Shown: positions 22,366-31,832, counted from the stretch's first letter. The stretch is 64,000 nucleotides of DNA from Heliomicrobium undosum (GCF_009877425.1 NZ_WXEY01000011.1:36505-100504); one strand, 5' to 3'. The notes: generated from the letters alone by a model not told the origin. A program made the numbers and translations.

Positions 22366-22992
22366 ATGGCACGTTATACCGGTCCGGTCTGTCGCCTTTG
22401 CCGGCGGGAGGGGGCCAAATTATACCTCAAAGGGGATCGCTGCTACACGGGCAAGTGCGCCGTTGACCGCCGCACCTACGCGCCGGGTCAGCACGGCCAA
22501 GGCCGTAAGAAAATCTCCGAATATGGCCTGCAGTTGCGGGAAAAACAAAAAGCCCGCCGGGTGTACGGCATTCTGGAAGGCCAATTCCGCACCTATTTCG
22601 CTGAGGCTGACCGCCAGCAAGGCGTCACCGGCGAAAACCTGCTCCGCCTTCTGGAAACCCGTATGGACAACGTCGTCTTCCGGCTCGGCTTTGCTCGTTC
22701 CCGGAATGAGGCCCGTCAATTTGTTCTGCACAACCACTTTACCCTGAACGGGAAGAAAGTAAACATCGCCTCCATCCAACTGCGGGTGGGAGATGTGATC
22801 CAACTGAAAGAGAAGAGCAAGGATACGCCGCTCTTCAAGGAAATCGTCGATGGCCTCGGCCAGAAAACCCCGCCGGCTTGGTTAGAGCTCGATGTCAACA
22901 CCCTGTCCGGACGGGTCGTCGCCCTGCCCAAACGGGAAGACATTGACACGAACCTGCAAGAACACCTGATCGTCGAATTGTACTCCCGCTAG
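22366..22992 (+). CDS. rpsD: 30S ribosomal protein S4
   Basis: S4, 208 residues, a primary 16S binder and, in other bacteria, the translational regulator of the alpha operon. [16 protein letters not shown] gives one Cys pair of a possible zinc site (with C near residue 26 and 31), and the S4 domain begins near [20 protein letters not shown]. Ends with the family motif VELYSR. Confidence 0.97.
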   Translation: MARYTGPVCRLCRREGAKLYLKGDRCYTGKCAVDRRTYAPGQHGQGRKKISEYGLQLREKQKARRVYGILEGQFRTYFAEADRQQGVTGENLLRLLETRMDNVVFRLGFARSRNEARQFVLHNHFTLNGKKVNIASIQLRVGDVIQLKEKSKDTPLFKEIVDGLGQKTPPAWLELDVNTLSGRVVALPKREDIDTNLQEHLIVELYSR

Positions 22993-23037
22993 TATTAGGG
23001 GTTTTCCGATTCAAGCCAAGGGAGGGTTCAGCAGTAC

Positions 23038-23985
23038 ATGCTGGAAATCGAAAAACCGAAGATCGAGTGTGTCGCCCGGAGTGACGACGCCACCTACGGT
23101 AAGTTTGTGGTCGAGCCTCTGGAGCGAGGTTACGGGGTGACCCTGGGCAACTCCCTTCGTCGCATTCTCCTTACCTCCCTGTTCGGGGCCGCCGTTACTT
23201 CGGTGAAGATCGAGGGTGTTCTTCACGAGTTCTCTACGATACCCGGCGTTGTCGAAGACACGACGGATATCATCCTGAATCTCAAGCAGCTTGCCATCAA
23301 GATGCATACCGAGGAACCGCGGGTTGTCCGGGTTGAGTTCGAGGGGCAAGGGGTCGTCACCGCAGAGGACATCCTCACCGATGCCGATGTGGAGATCCTC
23401 AACCCCGACCAGGTCATCGCCACCGTCGATAAAGGCGGCCGTCTCTTCATGGAGATCACTGTGGAGAAGAGCCGCGGCTACATCACGGCCACCAAACACC
23501 GGAAATCGGAGCACATCATCGGCGTGATCCCCATCGACGCCAACTTCTCGCCGGTCCGCAAGGTCAACTACCGCGTCGAGGATACCCGCGTCGGCCAGAT
23601 CACCAACTATGATCGCCTGATTCTTGAAGTTTGGACGAATGGCAGCCTGACGCCCGAAGAAGCCATCAGTTGGTCGGCCAAGATCATGAACGACTATCTC
23701 AAGCTCTTCGTCGGCCTGACGGAGAACACGGAGAACGTGGAGATCATGGTCGAGAAGGAAGAACGTCCCCAGGACAAGATCCTTGAGATGACCATCGAGG
23801 AACTGGACCTGTCTGTTCGCTCCTACAACTGCCTGAAGCGGGCCGGGATCAACACCGTGAAGGACCTGACCAATAAGACGGAAGAAGACATGATCAAGGT
23901 GCGCAACCTTGGCCGCAAATCCCTTGAGGAAGTCGACGCCAAGTTGGCTGCCCTTGGTCTGTCGTTGCGTAAATCGGAAGACTAA
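23038..23985 (+). CDS. rpoA: DNA-directed RNA polymerase subunit alpha
   Basis: Alpha subunit, 315 residues. The N-terminal dimerisation domain ([20 protein letters not shown] near residue 22) and the C-terminal DNA/activator-binding domain ([19 protein letters not shown] near residue 254; [14 protein letters not shown] near 290) are intact. Lies between rpsD and rplQ. Confidence 0.97.
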   Translation: MLEIEKPKIECVARSDDATYGKFVVEPLERGYGVTLGNSLRRILLTSLFGAAVTSVKIEGVLHEFSTIPGVVEDTTDIILNLKQLAIKMHTEEPRVVRVEFEGQGVVTAEDILTDADVEILNPDQVIATVDKGGRLFMEITVEKSRGYITATKHRKSEHIIGVIPIDANFSPVRKVNYRVEDTRVGQITNYDRLILEVWTNGSLTPEEAISWSAKIMNDYLKLFVGLTENTENVEIMVEKEERPQDKILEMTIEELDLSVRSYNCLKRAGINTVKDLTNKTEEDMIKVRNLGRKSLEEVDAKLAALGLSLRKSED

Positions 23986-24015
23986 ATCTAGCCCCGTCGC
24001 AAAGGAGGGAATCGA

Positions 24016-24354
24016 GTGCCCTACCGTAAATTCAGCCGTCCGACCAACCATCGCCGGGCGTTGCTGCGCAACATCACCACCTCCCTGCTCAAGCACGGGA
24101 AGATTGTGACCACCGAGCCGAAGGCCAAAGAACTGCGCCGGATCGCCGACAAGATGATCACCCTGGGCAAACAAGGCGATATCCATTCGCGCCGTCAAGC
24201 CCTGGCGTTCATCCAGGAAGAATCGGTCGTCACCCAACTGTTCAAGGAAATCGCCCCCAAATACGCCACACGGCAAGGCGGTTACACCCGCGTCCTGAAG
24301 GCCGGGTTCCGCCGCGGCGACGCTGCCCCCATGTGCATCGTCGAGCTCGTCTAA
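24016..24354 (+). CDS. rplQ: 50S ribosomal protein L17
   Basis: L17, 112 residues. [19 protein letters not shown] and the C-terminal [17 protein letters not shown] are diagnostic. GTG start behind aaaggaggg. Last gene of the alpha operon; a hairpin follows. Confidence 0.97.
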   Translation: MPYRKFSRPTNHRRALLRNITTSLLKHGKIVTTEPKAKELRRIADKMITLGKQGDIHSRRQALAFIQEESVVTQLFKEIAPKYATRQGGYTRVLKAGFRRGDAAPMCIVELV

Positions 24355-24360
24355 TCCTTT

Positions 24361-24400
24361 AGCCCGCTTTGGCGGGCTATTGGCGTGTGTCCTTTTTGTT
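24361..24400 (+). terminator. Probable terminator after rplQ
   Basis: agcccgc (24361-24367) pairs with gcgggct (24372-24378) and a T-rich stretch (cctttttgtt) follows 13 bases later, so it is an imperfect Rho-independent terminator. Confidence 0.5.
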
Positions 24401-24473
24401 ACGAGGTCAGGGCCGTTGATCCGCTGGATCAGGGGTTCCTGGCTTTCCTTTTAGGCGGCGTGTATTGCGCGAC

Positions 24474-24642
24474 GGGGTGGAATGGCTCCGCTCGCTAAGG
24501 GCTGCGCGGCTACTCGCTTGTCTGCTACGCTAGGACGCCAAATCTTCCGGGCTATTCTGCATGTCATGGCGTCCTTTACGCTTCGCAGCCTGCGCTCGCT
24601 TACGCCGCTCCGCCCAAATCGCTCGCTGCGCCATTCCACCCC
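24474..24642. repeat. Dispersed palindromic repeat, copy C
   Basis: Bounded by a 13-bp perfect inverted repeat, ggggtggaatggc (24474-24486) and its complement (24630-24642). The central stem aggacgcca (24532-24540) / tggcgtcct (24567-24575) encloses a 26-nt loop with ttctgcatgtca, identical to the loop core of copy A. Both stems differ in sequence from copy A but keep pairing. It fills the rplQ-ecfA1 spacer; the remaining bases 24643-24790 contain only a direct repeat. Confidence 0.75.
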
Positions 24643-24717
24643 TATGCGACTATTGCCGCGCGAGTGATTCCGCCACTCCTTCCCGATGCCACCCCGCGCG
24701 GGAATCCCCTTTTCAAT

Positions 24718-24767
24718 ACCCATAGACCGATTATGACCCGTTGATCGATGGATTTGACCCATAGACC
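24718..24767 (+). repeat. Direct repeat upstream of ecfA1
   Basis: acccatagacc occurs at 24718-24728 and again at 24757-24767, with similar flanks, 40-90 bp before the first ecf gene. It could be a regulator-binding site; no riboswitch fold was recognised. Confidence 0.4.
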
Positions 24768-24805
24768 CTAACGTCAATCGGCCTCGATGAATGGGGGACT
24801 CTTCT

Positions 24806-25645
24806 TTGATCAGCGTTGAAAACGTAAGCTTTCAATATCGGAACCCTGACGGTGACGCCATCCAGGCGCTATCGAATGTATCGCTCACGATCCGCCCCGG
24901 CGAGTGGGTGGCAATCCTCGGGGCCAACGGGTCTGGGAAGTCGACCCTGGCGAAGCATTTGAATGCCTTGCTGACGCCTGCCGAGGGGCGGGTGCTGGTG
25001 GAGGGGATGGATACCAAGGACGCCCAGCAGCGCTATGACATCCGTCGGCGGGTGGGGATGGTATTTCAGAACCCTGACAACCAGTTAGTGGCGACGACGG
25101 TGGAGGAGGATGTGGCCTTTGGGCCGGAGAATATCGGCCTGCCTTCAGAGGAGATTCGGCGGCGCGTCGCTGAGGCGTTAGCGGTTGTCGGCTTGCAGTC
25201 CCTGCGGGAGCGTCCGCCCCATGACCTGTCAGGCGGGCAGAAGCAGCGGGTGGCGATTGCCGGCGCTTTGGCGCTTCAGCCGGCCTATCTGGTCTTTGAC
25301 GAAGCCACGTCGATGCTAGACCCTCAGAGCCGCCGCGAGGTGCTCCAGACGGTCCGTCGCTTACATAAGGAACTTGGGATGACGGTCATCACGATCACCC
25401 ATGACATGGATGAGGCGGCGGAGGCGGAACGGGTCGTCGTCATGTCACAAGGTAGGGTGGTCTTTGACGGCCTGCCCGAGTCTCTCTTTCAAGAGGAAAG
25501 CCTCTTGGAACAGGCTGGTTTGGAACCGCCGCCGTCTGCCCAAATCGCCCGTCGCTTGCGGGAGAGGGGATTGACGATCCCCCTGGAAGCAGTCACGATG
25601 GAAAAGTTGGTGAGTGCCCTGTGCCGATTGCAATCCGACAACTGA
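24806..25645 (+). CDS. ecfA1: ECF transporter ATPase, EcfA1
   Basis: ATP-binding subunit of an energy-coupling factor transporter, which powers vitamin or metal uptake through exchangeable S components. Walker A GANGSGKSTLAK near residue 37, Q-loop VFQNPDNQLVATTVEEDVAFG typical of the EcfA/CbiO family, signature LSGGQKQRVAIAG and Walker B YLVFDEATSMLDP are all present; 279 residues from the TTG. The TTG at 24806 has a gggggac site at correct spacing; an ATG at 24791 would add five residues but has no ribosome binding site. It overlaps ecfA2 by 25 bp. Confidence 0.92.
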   Translation: MISVENVSFQYRNPDGDAIQALSNVSLTIRPGEWVAILGANGSGKSTLAKHLNALLTPAEGRVLVEGMDTKDAQQRYDIRRRVGMVFQNPDNQLVATTVEEDVAFGPENIGLPSEEIRRRVAEALAVVGLQSLRERPPHDLSGGQKQRVAIAGALALQPAYLVFDEATSMLDPQSRREVLQTVRRLHKELGMTVITITHDMDEAAEAERVVVMSQGRVVFDGLPESLFQEESLLEQAGLEPPPSAQIARRLRERGLTIPLEAVTMEKLVSALCRLQSDN

Positions 25646-26556
25646 GTCATGTCTACAAAGCGGGGACGCCGCTGGCGGTCAGGGCGCTCTTTGACGTCGA
25701 TCTGTCTGTCCGTGACGGGGAACTGGTCGGCATCGTGGGACGCACCGGTTCAGGGAAGTCGACGCTGATCCAGCATCTCAATGGGCTCTTGCTGCCCACC
25801 TCCGGCGCTGTCGTCGTTGATGAAATCACGGTTAGCGGTTCCGATGACAAGGGTTCGCATCCCAGAGGCCCCCATGCCAAAGGCACCCCTCCCAAAGGCA
25901 CAAACGCTACTAACAAAGACGCCTTTCGCCGGTTGCGCCAGCGGGTGGGCATCGTCTTTCAATACCCGGAGCATCAACTCTTCGATGAAACCGTCTATGA
26001 CGACATCGCCTTCGGACCCCGCAACCTCCGCCTCGACGAAGAGGAAGTGGAGCGCCGGGTGCGTGAGGCGATGGACTTGGTCGGTTTGGACGTCGAAGCG
26101 ATGGCAAAGCGTTCTCCCTTGCAACTGAGCGGCGGTCAGAAACGGAGGGTGGCCCTGGCCGGCGTCTTGGCCATGGGCCCCCAAAAGTTGATCCTTGATG
26201 AGCCGACGGCCGGTCTCGACCCGCAGGGGCGGCGCAGGTTGCTGGCTTTGATCGATGACCTCCACCGCCGCCAGGGCATGACCATCCTCATGGTCAGCCA
26301 CCACATGGAAGAGGTCGCCCAGCTGGCCGACCGTTTGGCGATCATGGACCAGGGGCGGCTTGTGCTGCAAGGGTCGCCTGTAGAGGTCTTCGCGGCAGCA
26401 GACAGGATCGCTGACCTCGGCCTGGAACTGCCCTTTGCCGCGCGGCTTTTGCACCGCTTGCGCCAGGAGGGAGTGCCTGTCCACAAGCAGGCTGTCGACA
26501 TGGAAGGCGCTGCAGAGGAGATTTTACGGGCGCTGGGGGTGGGACAGCCATGCTGA
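25621..26556 (+). CDS. ecfA2: ECF transporter ATPase, EcfA2
   Basis: Second ATPase of the ECF module, 311 residues. Walker A GRTGSGKSTLIQ near residue 40, Q-loop VFQYPEHQLFDETVYDDIAFG, signature LSGGQKRRVALAG and Walker B LILDEPTAGLDP are intact. Between Walker A and the Q-loop it carries an extra, low-complexity stretch of about 25 residues (DKGSHPRGPHAKGTPPKGTN) with an imperfect internal repeat, absent from the paralogue upstream. GTG start inside ecfA1; the stop overlaps ecfT. Confidence 0.93.
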   Translation: MPIAIRQLSHVYKAGTPLAVRALFDVDLSVRDGELVGIVGRTGSGKSTLIQHLNGLLLPTSGAVVVDEITVSGSDDKGSHPRGPHAKGTPPKGTNATNKDAFRRLRQRVGIVFQYPEHQLFDETVYDDIAFGPRNLRLDEEEVERRVREAMDLVGLDVEAMAKRSPLQLSGGQKRRVALAGVLAMGPQKLILDEPTAGLDPQGRRRLLALIDDLHRRQGMTILMVSHHMEEVAQLADRLAIMDQGRLVLQGSPVEVFAAADRIADLGLELPFAARLLHRLRQEGVPVHKQAVDMEGAAEEILRALGVGQPC

Positions 26557-27350
26557 AAGACATCACCCTCGGCCAGTATGTGCCGCTCGATTCGCCGGTT
26601 CACCGCCTTGATCCGCGCACCAAATTGATGGCGACGCTGCTCTTCAGCATCACCCTCTTTCTGTTGCCCACGCTGATCTCTGTCACCCTGGCCGGTCTGC
26701 CCATCATCATCGCAGTCGTGGCGTCCCGGTTGCCGGTCCACTACATCCTGCGGGGGATCAAGCCGCTCTGGATCTTCATCGTCTTCACCCTGCTCGTCCA
26801 TCTGTTGAGTACGCCGGGGGAGACGGCGGTCCGGCTCGGCCCTTTCGATATCACCTGGGAAGGGCTTCAGCAGGGGGCCATGGTGAGCCTGCGGCTGGTC
26901 TGGCTCTACGCAGCCACATCGCTGCTGACGCTGAGCACATCGCCCATCGCCCTCACCGACGGTTTAGAACGACTTCTTTCCCCAGGGAAAAAATTCGGCT
27001 TGCCGGCCCACGAGTTCGCCATGATGACATCGATCGCCTTGCGGTTCATCCCGACGCTGATCGAGGAGACCGAAAAGATCATGAAAGCCCAGTCCTCACG
27101 GGGCGCCGAATTCGAGAGCGGCAGCTTGGTGGCGCGGGTGAAAAGCCTGGTCCCCCTGATGGTGCCGCTGCTGCTTTCCGCCTTCCGCCGGGCCGATGAA
27201 CTGGCCATGGCCATGGAAGCCCGCTGCTACCGCGGCGGCGAAGGGCGCACCCGCATGCGACCCCTCGCGATGACGCGACAGGACTATGCCGTCACCGGCG
27301 CTGTCCTGGGTTTCTTTACCCTGATGTGTCTCTGGAGATATGCCTTATGA
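26550..27350 (+). CDS. ecfT: ECF transporter transmembrane subunit EcfT
   Basis: The membrane coupling subunit, 266 residues, with about five hydrophobic segments (for example LLFSITLFLLPTLISVTLAG) and the two cytoplasmic coupling motifs AQSSRGAEFES and AMEARCYRGGEGR, which carry the conserved A-R-G triplet. It overlaps ecfA2 by 7 bp and truA by 4 bp. The substrate depends on S components encoded elsewhere. Confidence 0.94.
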   Translation: MLKDITLGQYVPLDSPVHRLDPRTKLMATLLFSITLFLLPTLISVTLAGLPIIIAVVASRLPVHYILRGIKPLWIFIVFTLLVHLLSTPGETAVRLGPFDITWEGLQQGAMVSLRLVWLYAATSLLTLSTSPIALTDGLERLLSPGKKFGLPAHEFAMMTSIALRFIPTLIEETEKIMKAQSSRGAEFESGSLVARVKSLVPLMVPLLLSAFRRADELAMAMEARCYRGGEGRTRMRPLAMTRQDYAVTGAVLGFFTLMCLWRYAL

Positions 27351-28126
27351 GCGAACGCCGCCTAAAACTGACCGTGGCCTATGACGGGACCTGCTACCAC
27401 GGCTTTCAGACCCAGGAGGACCCCGCCCTTCCCACCATTCAGGACGAGTTGGTCCGGGCGATCAGAGTCCTGACCGGTGAGGAGGCCAAGGTGAACTGCG
27501 CCGGTCGCACCGACGCCGGTGTCCATGCCCGTGGGCAGGTCGTCGACTTTGTCACGGCGTCACGGATCCCCGACGACCGTTTTCCCTTTGCCATGAACAC
27601 GCTCCTGCCGTCGGACATCGCCGTCGTCGCGGCGAAGACAGTGCCCTCGGAGTTTCACTCCCGCTTCGGCGCCCTTGGCAAGCACTACCGCTACACCATC
27701 TACAACCACCGCATCCCATCGCCCTTTCACCGGCGCTACTCCCACCAGGTCTTTCCGCCCCTCCGTTTCGAGGCCATGGCGGCGGCGGCGCAATGCTTTG
27801 TCGGAACCCATGACTTTCGCGGTTTTTGCGCCACCGGCACCCCCGTCAAGGACTTTGTTCGCACCGTCTACCGCTGCGACCTGACAAGGCAGGAGGAGCA
27901 CCGGCTGGTCTTGGACGTGATGGGCAATGGCTTTTTGTACAATATGATCCGCATCATCGCCGGCACCCTGATCGATGTAGGCAAGGGGAAAATAGCCCCC
28001 GAGGAGATCCCTGCGATCATTGCCTCCCGTGACCGCACCCGGGCGGGGACTACAGCGCCGCCGCAGGGACTTTGCTTGATGAAGGTATGGCATGATCCCC
28101 TTGACTTTCCGTTCAACGTAAAATAA
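27347..28126 (+). CDS. truA: tRNA pseudouridine(38-40) synthase
   Basis: TruA, 259 residues, isomerises uridines in the tRNA anticodon stem. LTVAYDGTCYHGFQTQ at the N-terminus and the catalytic-Asp motif NCAGRTDAGVHARGQV near residue 47 are diagnostic, with GNGFLYNMIRIIAGTL near 195. Start ATG overlaps the ecfT stop (ATGA). Its 3' end contains the rplM promoter candidate. Confidence 0.96.
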   Translation: MSERRLKLTVAYDGTCYHGFQTQEDPALPTIQDELVRAIRVLTGEEAKVNCAGRTDAGVHARGQVVDFVTASRIPDDRFPFAMNTLLPSDIAVVAAKTVPSEFHSRFGALGKHYRYTIYNHRIPSPFHRRYSHQVFPPLRFEAMAAAAQCFVGTHDFRGFCATGTPVKDFVRTVYRCDLTRQEEHRLVLDVMGNGFLYNMIRIIAGTLIDVGKGKIAPEEIPAIIASRDRTRAGTTAPPQGLCLMKVWHDPLDFPFNVK

Positions 28127-28129
28127 AAT
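28101..28129 (+). promoter_or_regulatory. Promoter of rplM-rpsI
   Basis: TTGACT (28101-28106), 17-bp spacer, TAAAAT (28124-28129), at the truA 3' end. Transcription would begin about 210 bp before rplM. Confidence 0.6.
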
Positions 28130-28140
28130 GTTATAGTGAG

Positions 28141-28345
28141 TTTTTCTCCAAAACTTCTACTAGCCCCAGAAGTCCGGAGAAAGTCCCTTCACTGAAAAAC
28201 CACCGGAGGCGTTTCCTTTCATCAGTGACACGCCAGGCGGAGTGGGTGGGCAGGTCCCGGCGTTGCGGGCGGCGACGACCGGCCAAACGAATGCAGGGCC
28301 GCCCCGATAGGATAAACAGGACGATACCTTTGAGGAGGGAACGCG
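28141..28345 (+). promoter_or_regulatory. Possible structured leader of rplM
   Basis: The roughly 210-nt untranslated leader contains a hairpin in which cactgaaaaac (28190-28200) faces gtttcctttcatcagtg (28211-28227), and a GC-rich second half. Ribosomal protein L13 leaders are known in Gram-positives, but this sequence was not matched to a known motif. Confidence 0.35.
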
Positions 28346-28780
28346 ATGAGCACCTTCATGGCCAAGGCCGAAGACGTCGAACGCAAGTGGTACGTCATCG
28401 ACGCCGCCGACAAGCCTCTGGGCCGGGTCGCTTCCGAGGCTGCCCGCTTGCTGCGCGGAAAGCATAAACCCATTTTCACGCCCCATGTGGACACCGGCGA
28501 CCATGTCATCATCATCAACGCCGAAAAAGTGGCGTTGACCGGCAAGAAACTGACCCAAAAGATGTACTACCACCATTCCCGCTACCCTGGTGGGATGACC
28601 CTGATCAACTACGGCACCCTGCTGAAGACCAAACCCGAGCGCGCCGTGGAAAAAGCGATCAAGGGCATGCTGCCCAAGAACCGCCTGGGCGAGCAGATGT
28701 ATCGCAAGCTCAATGTCTACAAAGGCGGCGAGCATCCCCATCAGGCCCAAAAACCGGAAGCCTGGACCATTCGCGATTAG
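28346..28780 (+). CDS. rplM: 50S ribosomal protein L13
   Basis: L13, 144 residues. [20 protein letters not shown] and [10 protein letters not shown] are diagnostic. Strong tgaggaggg ribosome binding site. 18 bp before rpsI, the standard pair. Confidence 0.97.
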   Translation: MSTFMAKAEDVERKWYVIDAADKPLGRVASEAARLLRGKHKPIFTPHVDTGDHVIIINAEKVALTGKKLTQKMYYHHSRYPGGMTLINYGTLLKTKPERAVEKAIKGMLPKNRLGEQMYRKLNVYKGGEHPHQAQKPEAWTIRD

Positions 28781-28798
28781 GGAAGGAGGTAGTGACCT

Positions 28799-29191
28799 GT
28801 GGCTCAAGTGCAATTTTTAGGGACTGGCCGCCGGAAGAAGTCGGTCGCCCGCGTGCGTCTCGTTCCCGGCGAAGGCAAGTTCCTCGTCAATAACCGTTCC
28901 CTGATGGAGTACTTCGGGAAGAAAACCCTGGAGATGATCGTCCGTCAGCCTCTCGATCTGACCAAGAGCGAAGGCCGTTTCGACGTCCTGTGCAACGTCC
29001 ATGGCGGCGGCACCACCGGACAAGCCGGCGCCATCCGCCTCGGCATCGCCCGGGCGCTGTTGAAAGCCGATATCGGCCTGCGTCCCGTCCTCAAGCGCGC
29101 CGGATTCCTCACCCGCGACCCCCGGGCGAAGGAACGGAAAAAGTACGGCCTCAAAGCGGCCCGCCGCGCTCCCCAGTTCTCCAAGCGCTAA
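28799..29191 (+). CDS. rpsI: 30S ribosomal protein S9
   Basis: S9, 130 residues, whose C-terminal KR tail touches P-site tRNA: here [26 protein letters not shown] at the start is diagnostic. GTG start behind gaaggagg. A terminator follows. Confidence 0.97.
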   Translation: MAQVQFLGTGRRKKSVARVRLVPGEGKFLVNNRSLMEYFGKKTLEMIVRQPLDLTKSEGRFDVLCNVHGGGTTGQAGAIRLGIARALLKADIGLRPVLKRAGFLTRDPRAKERKKYGLKAARRAPQFSKR

Positions 29192-29268
29192 TTTGTCTCC
29201 ATGTCGATGCCGGCCTCGAATATCATTCGAAGCTGGACCCGACAGGCACAAAAACGCAAAGTCACAGA

Positions 29269-29299
29269 AAAAGCGAACCTGCATAGGTTCGCTTTTTTT
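29269..29299 (+). terminator. Rho-independent terminator after rpsI
   Basis: aagcgaacct (29271-29280), 4-nt loop, aggttcgctt (29285-29294), then a T run. It closes the core ribosomal region and separates it from the signalling locus. Confidence 0.9.
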
Positions 29300-29469
29300 A
29301 TTCCGCCTTTTGCATGCGCTTCGCGCCATTGATGAAGAGGGTTTGTCGCCGTCGACGGAGAATAAGCTTTGATGAAGTCTATCGATTGACGACTTATTAA
29401 AGTATGTCATCATATAACCAACGAAAGTGATTATCCCTGCGTTTACATACCGAAAGGAACAAGCGTGAG

Positions 29470-30297
29470 GTGAGAGACATCGAGATGGACAGCAGGCGCG
29501 ATGTTTCCATTGGTATGCCCGAGGATAGCCGGGCGCGGAAACCCCAAAGAGAGGTTCTCGAATGGGACGAGCAGGCGGAACGGATGGCATCGCTGGGGCG
29601 GATCGCCACCGGGATCGCCCATGAGATCAACCAGCCCCTCAACTCACTGAAGGTGATCGCCGACAGCATGCTCTACTGGCACAGAAAAGGAAAACCTGCC
29701 GACATCGAAAAAATCATGGAGAATGTGAGCCGTATATCGGCCCAGGCCGATCGGATCAACGACATCATTCAACATATTCGCACCTTTGTGCGCAATCAGA
29801 CCCCCGTAGATCCGAGGCCCTGCCAGGTTAACGTGGCAGTGGAAGGCGCACTGGCGCTGCTCGGCAGCCAACTTTCCTCGCACGGGATTGTCGTCAAAAC
29901 CTGCCTTGACCCTTCGCTGACGCAGATTCTGGCGGTGAGCAACCGGCTGGAAGAGGTGATCATCAACCTGGTCGTCAACGCCATGCACGCCCTCGACAGC
30001 GTGGAACGGCTGGAAAAGCGTATCTGTATCTCCACCCGGCAGGCGGGAAGCCGGGTCATCCTGGAAGTGGAAGACAACGGCTGCGGCATCGGAGAAGAAC
30101 TGCGTGGGCGGATATTTGAACCCTTTTTTACGACCAAACCGATCGAGGGGATGGGCCTCGGCCTCTCCATTGTCCATTCTGTCGTCACATCTTTTCAGGG
30201 GTGTATCGACACCGTCGCCAACGCTGATTGCGGCGCCACCTTCCGCGTTACTTTTCCCACCTATGCCGGACATGCAGGAGAGGGGGCGCAGGGATGA
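29470..30297 (+). CDS. Soluble sensor histidine kinase
   Basis: A 275-residue histidine kinase with no membrane segment and only about 45 residues before the HisKA domain. Phosphoacceptor His51 lies in GIAHEINQPLNSLKVI; the HATPase domain shows the N box INLVVNAMHALDS near residue 163, G1 DNGCGIGEEL near 198 and FEPFFTTKPIEGMGLGLSIV. This H-E-I-N-Q-P type resembles NtrB-like kinases that pair with sigma-54 activators. Its stop overlaps the next gene, such an activator, so they form a two-component pair. GTG at 29470 is used; ATG at 29485 is an alternative. The signal is unknown, probably cytoplasmic. Confidence 0.9.
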   Translation: MRDIEMDSRRDVSIGMPEDSRARKPQREVLEWDEQAERMASLGRIATGIAHEINQPLNSLKVIADSMLYWHRKGKPADIEKIMENVSRISAQADRINDIIQHIRTFVRNQTPVDPRPCQVNVAVEGALALLGSQLSSHGIVVKTCLDPSLTQILAVSNRLEEVIINLVVNAMHALDSVERLEKRICISTRQAGSRVILEVEDNGCGIGEELRGRIFEPFFTTKPIEGMGLGLSIVHSVVTSFQGCIDTVANADCGATFRVTFPTYAGHAGEGAQG

Positions 30298-31775
30298 ACA
30301 TCCTCTTGGTCGACGACGATTTGGACAGCCGCGCCTGCATCGGCGATTTTCTGCGCGATCTCGGGCATGCTGTCGACGAATGTGACAACGGAAGAGAAGC
30401 CTTAACCCGCTATTACCAGGGCGCCTACGCGATGGTGCTCTCCGATATCCGCATGCCCCTCTTGTCGGGGCTCGACCTGCTGCAGACGATCATGGCCCAG
30501 CCTTCCGGACAGGATACGGCTGTCGTCCTTTTCACCGGCCACGGCGATGTGGAGTCCGCTGTCTCGGCCCTGCGCGCCGGCGCCAGCGACTACCTGCTCA
30601 AACCGATCAACGTGGAGCAACTGGCCGTCATCACCGAGCGGATCGCCGCCCGCCAAGTTTGGAACCCCAAGCCCCGCCGGAGCAGCGGCGTCGCGCCGGT
30701 GGAGGTCAAAGAGGCCATCGTGACGGAGCCGGGCCAGACGCGGGTGGTCATTCACTCGGCCACCTTGAGCGGCATCGGCATCTTTTCAGAGACCATGCGG
30801 TCGATTGTCCAGTCGGCCCTCAAGTTCCACACGGACCGATCCATACCGGTGCTCATCGAAAGAGAAACGGGGACAGGCAAAGAGGTCATCTCCAGGTTGA
30901 TCCACTTTGGCAGCATCGAAGAATCGGCGCCCTTCATCGATATCAACTGCGCCGCCCTGACGAGCACACTCTTTGAGAGCGAACTATTCGGCTATGAGGC
31001 CGGCGCCTTCACCGGCGGCCTGACCAAGGGACAGCGGGGCAAACTGGACCTGGCCCAGGGCGGTACGCTTTTTCTCGACGAGGTAGGCGAACTGGCCCTT
31101 GAACTGCAGGGCAAGCTCCTGCGGGTGATCCAGGAAAAGGAGTACTATCGCGTCGGCGGACTGAAAAAGGTTGCCGCCAATGTGCGGATCATCTGCGCCA
31201 CCAACCAGGATTTAGAGAAAAACGTATCCGAAGGCCGCTTTCGCAAAGACCTGTTCTATCGCCTCCGGGTAGGCCACATCCAATTGCCGCCGCTACGTCG
31301 GCGTCCCGACGACATCGTCCCGCTGGCGGGCATGTTCCTGCGGGCGGCGGCCAAACAGAAACAAAAACGGTTTAAGCGGATCAGCACGGAAGCGGCCATG
31401 ATTCTTCTCGATTACCCCTGGCCGGGCAATGTGCGCGAACTGCGCAACACCATGGAATGGGTCGTCTTCATGTTTGACGAGGAGGAACTCCAGCCGACCC
31501 ACCTGGCTCTGTTGCAGGCGTCGCGTCCGCAGTCGTTGGTCGCGCAATCGCCCGAAACCCCCAGCCTCGATCCCTACCGGTTCAGCCTGCCTGCCAAGGG
31601 TTTTGAATTGGAGGACTTTGTTGATCGCATCGTCAGTGAGGCCTTGCAAATGCACCGGGGGAATAAGACAGAGACTGCCCGCTATCTGGGCATTTCCCGC
31701 CGATCCCTCTACTGTCGGCTGGAAAGGATACAGAACCGCTTCAAAGGCGTGGCCAATGTTGAGGGATGGAAATAG
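30294..31775 (+). CDS. NtrC-family sigma-54-dependent response regulator
   Basis: A 493-residue regulator: receiver (DDD at residues 7-9 region, phosphoacceptor Asp51 in LSDIRMP), AAA+ sigma-54 interaction domain (about 150-385) and a Fis-type helix-turn-helix (GNKTETARYLGISRRSLYCR) at the C-terminus. Walker B GGTLFLDEVGEL and the arginine-rich region FRKDLFYRL are normal. Two departures: Walker A reads RETGTGKE with Arg190 where the family has Gly, and the sigma-54 contact loop reads GAFTGG instead of GAFTGA (last residue 242). It overlaps the kinase upstream by 4 bp. A consensus -24/-12 promoter lies 280 bp downstream, its most likely target. Confidence 0.93.
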   Translation: MNILLVDDDLDSRACIGDFLRDLGHAVDECDNGREALTRYYQGAYAMVLSDIRMPLLSGLDLLQTIMAQPSGQDTAVVLFTGHGDVESAVSALRAGASDYLLKPINVEQLAVITERIAARQVWNPKPRRSSGVAPVEVKEAIVTEPGQTRVVIHSATLSGIGIFSETMRSIVQSALKFHTDRSIPVLIERETGTGKEVISRLIHFGSIEESAPFIDINCAALTSTLFESELFGYEAGAFTGGLTKGQRGKLDLAQGGTLFLDEVGELALELQGKLLRVIQEKEYYRVGGLKKVAANVRIICATNQDLEKNVSEGRFRKDLFYRLRVGHIQLPPLRRRPDDIVPLAGMFLRAAAKQKQKRFKRISTEAAMILLDYPWPGNVRELRNTMEWVVFMFDEEELQPTHLALLQASRPQSLVAQSPETPSLDPYRFSLPAKGFELEDFVDRIVSEALQMHRGNKTETARYLGISRRSLYCRLERIQNRFKGVANVEGWK

Positions 31776-31832
31776 GCGTGTCTCGGTAAATAAAACCGTG
31801 AACTCCGTAAATAAACCCTGAAAAATCTAAAG

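Noticed and set aside
24451..24777. Frames on both strands in the rplQ-ecfA1 spacer
   Set aside because: They read through repeat copy C and give low-complexity translations.
24361..24790. Vitamin riboswitch controlling the ECF genes
   Set aside because: No conserved cobalamin, TPP, FMN or folate core motif was seen; the spacer is occupied by the palindromic repeat.
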